A DNA stretch of 9,099 bases from Bacteroidota bacterium (GTDB lineage: Bacteria; Bacteroidota; Bacteroidia; Chitinophagales; Chitinophagaceae). This document shows positions 1 through 3,879 of this stretch, in pieces. The stretch is from NCBI GenBank assembly GCA_023411775.1, contig JAEYOL010000171.1, positions 1 through 9,099 of the forward strand. Direction: 5' to 3'. The notes under the pieces are model-generated. The model saw nothing but the letters and a program-made list of their open reading frames with translations. It was not told the origin of the DNA and searched no databases. How positions within the stretch are numbered: the stretch's first letter is position 1; the number at the start of each line of letters is the position of its first letter. The translations under genes and the position numbers were made by a program.

Positions 1-640
1 GTGGCATTCTTGCGATAATGCCATACCCAGCCGCAGCGGCTTTCTTTACAAGAGGCAGAGCTTTCTGGTTGATCATATTTAATACAAGCTGAAAACCGTG
101 CCCCAACTTGTTCTGCAGGAAAAAATCTGCTTCCGGGAACGGGTCAAATGTATTCAGGGAAATCCCCCAGTAACGGATCTTACCCTGCTCCTGCAGTTCT
201 TTCATCGCTTCAAGACAGTCGCCCTGTTGCAGATGCGAGAGGCGCGCTGTATGTAGCTGGTAATAATCGATCCTTTCTCTTTTTAGTCGTTTCAGGCTGG
301 CTTCGCAGGCTTCAATGATATATGATTTGGTATAATCAATCGTGAACTGTTCATCCCGCGCCACATTTCCCACTTTGGTGGCAATGATGGCGCCGTCATC
401 ATTGCCGAGTGTTTCACCCAGGAGTATTTCAGAATGCCCGAGACCGTAGATATCGGCGGTATCAAAAAAATTAATGCCCTGTTCCCGTGCAGTGCGGATC
501 GCTTCCTTGGACTCGCGGTCGTCGGCATTACCCCAGCCAATAGCTGTCTGGCCAATCATGGCGCCGCCACCAATGGCCCAGGCACCAAATCCAATTTCGC
601 TGACGAGCAGGTCTGTATTTCCAAATTTTCTGTATTTCAT
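1..640 (-). CDS. Aldo/keto reductase, partial (C-terminus beyond the left edge)
   Basis: This is a cytoplasmic NAD(P)H-dependent oxidoreductase of the aldo/keto reductase superfamily, a (beta/alpha)8 barrel that reduces aldehydes or ketones. The frame is open from the ATG at 640 down to base 1, giving 213 codons; family members are usually about 300-330 residues, so roughly a third is missing. The N-terminus MKYRKFGNTDLLVSEIGFG is typical of the family. The catalytic tetrad is visible: Asp60 and Tyr65 in FFDTADIYG, Lys89 in ATKVGN, and His130 in YYQLHTAR. The residues after the histidine (TAR) differ from the more common HxPD-like context, so the substrate is not predictable. A purine-rich GGCGGGGAAA lies about 5 bases before the ATG. 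The gene diverges from the B12-binding gene across 129 bases. The superfamily is secure; the physiological reaction is unknown. Confidence 0.95.
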   Translation of the reverse strand, partial: MKYRKFGNTDLLVSEIGFGAWAIGGGAMIGQTAIGWGNADDRESKEAIRTAREQGINFFDTADIYGLGHSEILLGETLGNDDGAIIATKVGNVARDEQFTIDYTKSYIIEACEASLKRLKRERIDYYQLHTARLSHLQQGDCLEAMKELQEQGKIRYWGISLNTFDPFPEADFFLQNKLGHGFQLVLNMINQKALPLVKKAAAAGYGIIARMP

Positions 641-769
641 AAAAATTTCCCCGCCTGAAATTACAACATTCCATTTGCCGCGAATAAACAGAAATGCTAT
701 GAACTCATACCATATTTATATACACCGGCTGGCCCGTTATACTTATTTTTGACCCGAAAAACAACCGGG
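641..769. other. Divergent intergenic region
   Basis: This 129-base spacer separates two divergently transcribed genes and must hold both promoters. It is A/T-rich around 700-750, including CATATTTATATACA. One good match to the Bacteroidetes -7 box lies on the plus strand at 744-751. I did not find a clear TAnnTTTG on the minus strand for the reductase gene. No operator-like palindrome was seen. Confidence 0.5.
744..751 (+). promoter_or_regulatory. Candidate -7 promoter element for the B12-binding subunit gene
   Basis: TATTTTTG matches the Bacteroidetes consensus TAnnTTTG at every fixed position and lies 18 bases before the ATG at 770. If used, the mRNA leader would be only about ten bases long. 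No TTTG-type -33 element is visible at the expected distance, so this remains a candidate. The same octamer precedes the crotonase gene at 2533-2540. Confidence 0.4.
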
Positions 770-1177
770 ATGAACAGACCTTTAAGAGTATTAGTCGCTA
801 AAGTTGGTTTAGATGGGCACGACCGTGGCGCCAAGGTCATCGCCGCTGCCCTGCGTGATGCCGGCATGGAAGTGATCTATACCGGTCTGCGACAAACTCC
901 GGAAATGGTGGTCAACGCTGCGCTACAGGAAGACGTTGACGCCATTGGCGTAAGCATTTTATCCGGTGCCCACATGACGATCTTCCCAAAGATCCTGCAG
1001 TTGATGAAGGACAAGGAAATGAACGATGTGCTACTCACCGGTGGTGGCATCATCCCCGAGGATGACATGAAAGCCCTGCATGAAATGGGTACCGGGAAAT
1101 TATTTGCCCCCGGAACCACCACCAGCGAAATTGCCGGGTATATACAGGACTGGGTAAAACAACACCGTAACTTCTAA
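770..1177 (+). CDS. Cobalamin (B12)-binding subunit of a methylmalonyl-CoA mutase-type enzyme
   Basis: This 135-residue cytoplasmic protein is a stand-alone Rossmann-like cobalamin-binding domain, equivalent to the C-terminal domain of methylmalonyl-CoA mutase or the small subunit of isobutyryl-CoA-type mutases. The base-off/His-on signature is complete: Asp15, His17 and Gly20 in [10 protein letters not shown] (DxHxxG, His17 being the lower cobalt ligand), Ser62 and Leu64 in VSILSGAH (SxL), and GGG at 91-93 in [12 protein letters not shown]. The length equals one such domain with nothing added. It cannot catalyse alone and needs a separate substrate-binding TIM-barrel subunit, which is not in this window. 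The frame could open at a TTG at 749, but that codon overlaps the promoter-like octamer and would add seven residues outside the domain, so I chose the ATG at 770. The crotonase at 2555 is a plausible pathway neighbour. Confidence 0.92.
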   Translation: MNRPLRVLVAKVGLDGHDRGAKVIAAALRDAGMEVIYTGLRQTPEMVVNAALQEDVDAIGVSILSGAHMTIFPKILQLMKDKEMNDVLLTGGGIIPEDDMKALHEMGTGKLFAPGTTTSEIAGYIQDWVKQHRNF

Positions 1178-1390
1178 TCCGGTACCTCTAATCCCTCCGT
1201 AACCGCCCCACCGATACCCCAATAAAACCGCGTTGCGTCCGGAACAGGTTTTAATACCACTCATTAAACAAAATCTGCGATTCACGCATCATTGTTTTTT
1301 TTCATGCGTAAACCCCCGCAATTTTGCACCCGCATTAACCATTAACAAAGCACCCGGCGCCGCCGGTGACTGAAAAGAAAATTCATAACG
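1178..1390. other. Intergenic region with weak promoter candidate
   Basis: This 213-base spacer has no convincing gene and no clear terminator after the B12-binding subunit. A near match to the -7 box, CAATTTTG, lies at 1319-1326, with a TTG at 1292-1294 that sits a little too far upstream for an ideal -33 element. A small G/C-rich hairpin (CCGGC, three-base loop, GCCGG) lies at about 1354-1366, inside the presumed leader of the next gene. All of these are weak. Confidence 0.35.
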
Positions 1391-2146
1391 ATGAACCCTG
1401 TTTTGATTCAAAATCTCAAAAAATCATTGAAAGTGACCTTCCTGGCAGGCGTTGGACTTTCACTAAGTGTTTACTGCTGGCTAAGACTGATCTTCTATGA
1501 AGTTCCTTTTACTTTCCGCGAAGACCTTTCCATCATGATCAAAGTAATGGCCACAGGTTGGCTGATGGCTATCGCCCTAAAACTGAGTTTCTACCTGTTG
1601 CTGGGTTTGATCCAGTTTGTTCAGTCGCCCAGGAAGTATGCCCTGGTAACCCGTAGGGCCGTAATAGTCCCCCTGCTTGTGGTGGCTGTTGCCATCCTGC
1701 TCTTCTCCTGCAAACAACAATCTGTAGGCGTAAAAAAAGATTTTAATACCAGTCTGACTTCTAATTATAAAAATATGGAGCCGGGCGAGGTACAACTCGT
1801 GATGAATGACGAAGTGCTCAACCATACCGATGTACCGATCGGTGAAAAGTTTTTAATCATCAATAAAGATGTGAAGGGTCTCACCCAGCGTGATGGCAAA
1901 GTTTCCGTGGGTTGCGCCCTCACCATCAGCGACCAATCCGGCACGAAATTGCTGGATGAAGCTGATCTGTTTGCCGGAAGAGATGTCTTCAGCCCGACAG
2001 ATGCTACCAACCTGAAATGTACGGTTACAACCGGCTCTCCTATGGAGTGGGAAGAAAAATATGATGTCGTAGCGACTTTCTGGGATAAATATGGTGATGG
2101 AAAGATCGTGAACAAGGTTACGATCAGGGCGATTGATATTCCCTGA
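1391..2146 (+). CDS. Three-helix membrane-anchored protein of unknown function
   Basis: I do not recognise this 251-residue protein. Hydrophobic segments lie at about residues 15-36, 48-77 and 90-106, followed by a soluble domain of about 145 residues. The charges follow the positive-inside rule: lysines before helix 1, an acidic short loop (37-47), and a basic loop SPRKYALVTRR before helix 3. This predicts an N-terminus in the cytoplasm and the C-terminal domain in the periplasm. Helix 3 ends in LLFSCKQQ, which resembles a lipoprotein box with Cys107 at the periplasmic face. The C-terminal domain is rich in beta-prone stretches and ends in VVATFWDKYGDGKIVNKVTI; it has two more cysteines (175 and 210). 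The ATG at 1391 is the first sensible start and has no strong Shine-Dalgarno sequence. The gene lies 213 bases after the B12-binding subunit and probably has its own promoter. Confidence 0.85.
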   Translation: MNPVLIQNLKKSLKVTFLAGVGLSLSVYCWLRLIFYEVPFTFREDLSIMIKVMATGWLMAIALKLSFYLLLGLIQFVQSPRKYALVTRRAVIVPLLVVAVAILLFSCKQQSVGVKKDFNTSLTSNYKNMEPGEVQLVMNDEVLNHTDVPIGEKFLIINKDVKGLTQRDGKVSVGCALTISDQSGTKLLDEADLFAGRDVFSPTDATNLKCTVTTGSPMEWEEKYDVVATFWDKYGDGKIVNKVTIRAIDIP

Positions 2147-2282
2147 TTCTTGCTGGAGTTATTGGTAATTTGTAATCATTGTGTCCGGGAAACGCTGGCC
2201 CCGGAAAACGAAACAAGAAAATTTCGGACTAAGTCTTCTTTACGCTAAGGGTTAAGCGAGCGGTCAGGATGGCTGGTAAAAC

Positions 2283-2322
2283 GGAACTCCGTTCCGTTCT
2301 TGCTGGCCGGAACGGGAGTTCC
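2283..2322. repeat. 14-bp imperfect palindrome (hairpin)
   Basis: GGAACTCCGTTCCG at 2283-2296 pairs with CGGAACGGGAGTTCC at 2308-2322. This gives 14 base pairs with one bulged G (2314) and an 11-base loop (2297-2307). There is no T-run on either side, so it is not a standard intrinsic terminator. It could be an extragenic repeat of REP or MITE type, or the stem of an RNA. Confidence 0.7.
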
Positions 2323-2407
2323 TGCATCCATGGACACCGGTGAAAAGTAGTACATAGGTCTACGAAAATTAAGAAAAGCCCTTGTGAGAATAAAAGCCAT
2401 AGACGAC

Positions 2408-2421
2408 GCCTTAGTCAAGGC
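2408..2421 (+). other. Small hairpin with weak T-rich tail
   Basis: GCCTT (2408-2412) and AAGGC (2417-2421) form a five-pair stem with an AGTC loop. It is followed by TTTGATAACATTTTT, an interrupted T-rich stretch. GGCTTT at 2419-2424 could instead pair with AAAGCC at 2393-2398 or 2375-2380. The stem is short and the tail imperfect, so terminator or attenuator activity is only a possibility. Confidence 0.25.
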
Positions 2422-2532
2422 TTTGATAACATTTTTAAAATTTATTCCGGACAGCAATGATCTGTAATTGGGAATTGGGTGTCAACACTCAAATTACGAG
2501 TTCTTACTAATCCTGATCAATAGCATTATCGT

Positions 2533-2540
2533 TATTTTTG
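2533..2540 (+). promoter_or_regulatory. Candidate -7 promoter element for the crotonase gene
   Basis: TATTTTTG matches TAnnTTTG fully and ends 14 bases before the ATG at 2555. It is identical to the octamer before the B12-binding subunit gene. A -33 TTTG is not visible at the usual spacing. Its position supports the downstream ATG rather than the TTG at 2468 as the true start. Confidence 0.4.
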
Positions 2541-2554
2541 GCAAAACAACGATC

Positions 2555-3334
2555 ATGTATCAAACCCTGCTCACCGAACTGGATGGTGATATTTTCGTGA
2601 TCACTATCAACAGGCCCGACAAACTGAATGCGCTGAATAGAACCGTAATTGAGGAACTGAGCCGCGCCATTGATGAAGTCTATACCAATCCTTCTATAAA
2701 ATCTGCGATCATTACCGGTAGTGGCCCCAAATCATTTGTGGCGGGTGCCGATATTAGTGAATTTTCATCCCTGGATGCGACAGGTGGAAAGGCGCTTGCG
2801 AAAAGGGGGCAGGATCTGGTTTTTTCGAAAATTGAAAATAGCCCCAAACCTGTTATCGCGGCAGTAAACGGCTTTGCCCTGGGTGGCGGCTGCGAACTGG
2901 CTATGAGTTGTCATTTCAGGGTAGCGGCTGAACAGGCAAAATTCGGTCAGCCGGAAGTAAACCTTGGACTGATCCCTGGTTATGGTGGAACGCAACGCCT
3001 GGTGCAACTGATTGGAAAGGGTCGTGCGATAGAATTACTGATGACGGGCAATATGATTGATGCCGGTACAGCCTTGCAATATGGGCTGGTCAATCACGTA
3101 GTGCCCGCAGATGAATTATTACCGAAAGCTAAGTCCATTCTTCAACTGATCAATAGCAAAGCACCGCTTGCGATCTCCGCCTGTATCAAAACCGTGAATG
3201 CGGTGTTTGATGAAACTAAGAATGGGTTTGAACTTGAGATCAATAGTTTTGGTGAATTATTCGACACAGCTGATGCCAAAGAGGGCGCGGCAGCTTTTGT
3301 AGAAAAAAGAAAGGCAAATTTTATTGGGCGGTAA
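2555..3334 (+). CDS. Enoyl-CoA hydratase/isomerase (crotonase family)
   Basis: This 259-residue cytoplasmic protein has the full length and motifs of a crotonase, most likely a short-chain enoyl-CoA hydratase that adds water across the 2,3 double bond of enoyl-CoA in beta-oxidation or butyryl/crotonyl-CoA metabolism. The CoA-binding and first oxyanion region is SFVAGADISEF (about 60-70). The second oxyanion segment and the two catalytic glutamates are seen in FALGGGCELAMSCHFR (Glu114) and FGQPEVNLGLIPGYGGTQRL (Glu134), a combination typical of true hydratases. The C-terminus FVEKRKANFIGR is also characteristic. The open frame reaches back to a TTG at 2468, but that would add 29 hydrophobic residues foreign to the family, and the promoter-like octamer at 2533 lies inside the extension, so I chose the ATG at 2555. 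Substrate chain length cannot be read from the sequence. Confidence 0.95.
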   Translation: MYQTLLTELDGDIFVITINRPDKLNALNRTVIEELSRAIDEVYTNPSIKSAIITGSGPKSFVAGADISEFSSLDATGGKALAKRGQDLVFSKIENSPKPVIAAVNGFALGGGCELAMSCHFRVAAEQAKFGQPEVNLGLIPGYGGTQRLVQLIGKGRAIELLMTGNMIDAGTALQYGLVNHVVPADELLPKAKSILQLINSKAPLAISACIKTVNAVFDETKNGFELEINSFGELFDTADAKEGAAAFVEKRKANFIGR

Positions 3335-3499
3335 TCTATGGATTCGCAGAACAAAGAAGATAGAAATTTTCATTTAACAAAGGACGATGTTCAATGTACA
3401 ATTTGGAAAACCTTTATTAAAGTGTCGGGTGGAATTTGATTTTTCCTTATCTCACATGAACTCTTTGTCCGAAAACGAATCAGCGAATGAAATAATACG

Positions 3500-3580
3500 C
3501 ATAAAACGTCCCGATGGGACGTGGGACTGGTTGCTTTTGTATTTTCTACCCATATAATCTCCCTACGGGAGATAACAGGC
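3500..3580 (+). repeat. Two-hairpin repeat unit 1
   Basis: Hairpin A is ACGTCCC/GGGACGT (3506-3512 and 3516-3522) with loop GAT. Hairpin B is ATCTCCC/GGGAGAT (3557-3563 and 3567-3573) with loop TAC. Both stems are seven perfect pairs. The linker contains TATTTTCTACCCATA just before hairpin B. The upstream flank GCATAAAACGTCCC resembles the inverted flank of unit 2. Compact paired palindromes between genes resemble REP/BIME-type elements; that class assignment is inferred. Confidence 0.7.
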
Positions 3581-3726
3581 ACAATCAATGTGGCATGCCA
3601 AAAAATAAGTTTTCGATGGACAATATCAATTTGTGGAACATGTTATCCATGGTGAGTCGCTATAAATGACTCCAAGTACAATCTTTATTTCGGGCAATTT
3701 CCTGGTGAATAATAATATTGAATACC

Positions 3727-3806
3727 CCATTGCGTCCCATCGGGACGCTTTATGGGTAGAAATAAAATAAGTAATACAACATCCCGTCCTGTAGGGACGG
3801 TTTATG
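3727..3806 (-). repeat. Two-hairpin repeat unit 2, linker inverted relative to unit 1
   Basis: Hairpin C is GCGTCCC/GGGACGC (3732-3738 and 3742-3748) with loop ATC. Hairpin D is CCGTCCT/GGGACGG (3784-3790 and 3794-3800) with loop GTA and one T-G wobble pair. The linker begins TTTATGGGTAGAAATA, the reverse complement of the TATTTTCTACCCATA region in unit 1. The loop triplets are reverse complements of those in unit 1 (GAT/ATC and TAC/GTA). The flank GGTTTATGCC after hairpin D mirrors GCATAAAACG before hairpin A. Confidence 0.7.
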
Positions 3807-3879
3807 CCATATTTTCGAATTTTCAATGGACCAAGATAAAAATTCAATTTAAATACCCTGCTGAAACCTCAAATTAACT

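Larger units (their letters stand above)
2147..2554. other. Long non-coding region with palindromes
   Basis: These 408 bases before the crotonase contain no convincing gene. They hold a six-pair inverted repeat (TCCGGG at 2184-2189 and CCCGGA at 2200-2205), a 14-pair imperfect palindrome at 2283-2322, and a small hairpin at 2408-2421 within a set of competing AAAGCC/GGCTTT pairings. The octamer TATTTTTG lies at 2533-2540. The only minus-strand open frame (2245-2457) crosses the palindrome and has no recognisable domain. The stretch may be a decayed repeat or mobile element, or carry a structured RNA; the sequence alone does not decide. Confidence 0.5.
3335..3879. other. 545-base gene-free region between convergent genes, with a palindrome cluster
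   Basis: This stretch lies between the convergent ends of the crotonase and peptidase genes. It holds four seven-pair palindromes in two pairs (3500-3580 and 3727-3806), each pair enclosing a related A/T-rich linker. A motif TTC(A/G)ATG(G/T)AC recurs at 3390-3399, 3612-3621 and 3822-3831, so palindrome pairs alternate with the motif every 210-222 bases. A small inverted repeat (GAGTC/GACTC, 3654-3672) lies between the pairs. The short minus-strand open frames here translate the repeats and show no domain. The hairpins might also limit read-through from both sides. Confidence 0.65.

Noticed and set aside
749..769. TTG start adding seven residues to the B12-binding subunit
   Set aside because: It overlaps the candidate -7 promoter box, and the ATG at 770 gives the normal domain length.
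877..1122. Minus-strand 81-residue open frame
   Set aside because: It is antisense to the B12-binding subunit and has no features of its own.
2184..2205. Intrinsic terminator after the membrane protein gene (TCCGGG/CCCGGA)
   Set aside because: The loop is ten bases and the following sequence is A-rich, not T-rich, so it does not fit a terminator on the plus strand.
2245..2457. Minus-strand 70-residue open frame
   Set aside because: It spans the 14-pair palindrome, has no recognisable domain, and is better explained as translated repeat sequence.
2468..2554. TTG-initiated N-terminal extension of the crotonase (29 residues, hydrophobic)
   Set aside because: The family starts at MYQTLLTEL, the extension has no homologous character, and a promoter-like octamer lies within it.
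3391..3588. Minus-strand 65-residue open frame
   Set aside because: It translates repeat unit 1 and its palindromes, with no domain and no start signal.
3500..3806. CRISPR array
   Set aside because: The palindromes differ in stem and loop, there are no identical direct repeats with regular spacers, and no cas gene is present.
3626..3847. Minus-strand 73-residue open frame
   Set aside because: It runs through repeat unit 2, and its protein is an artefact of the palindromes.
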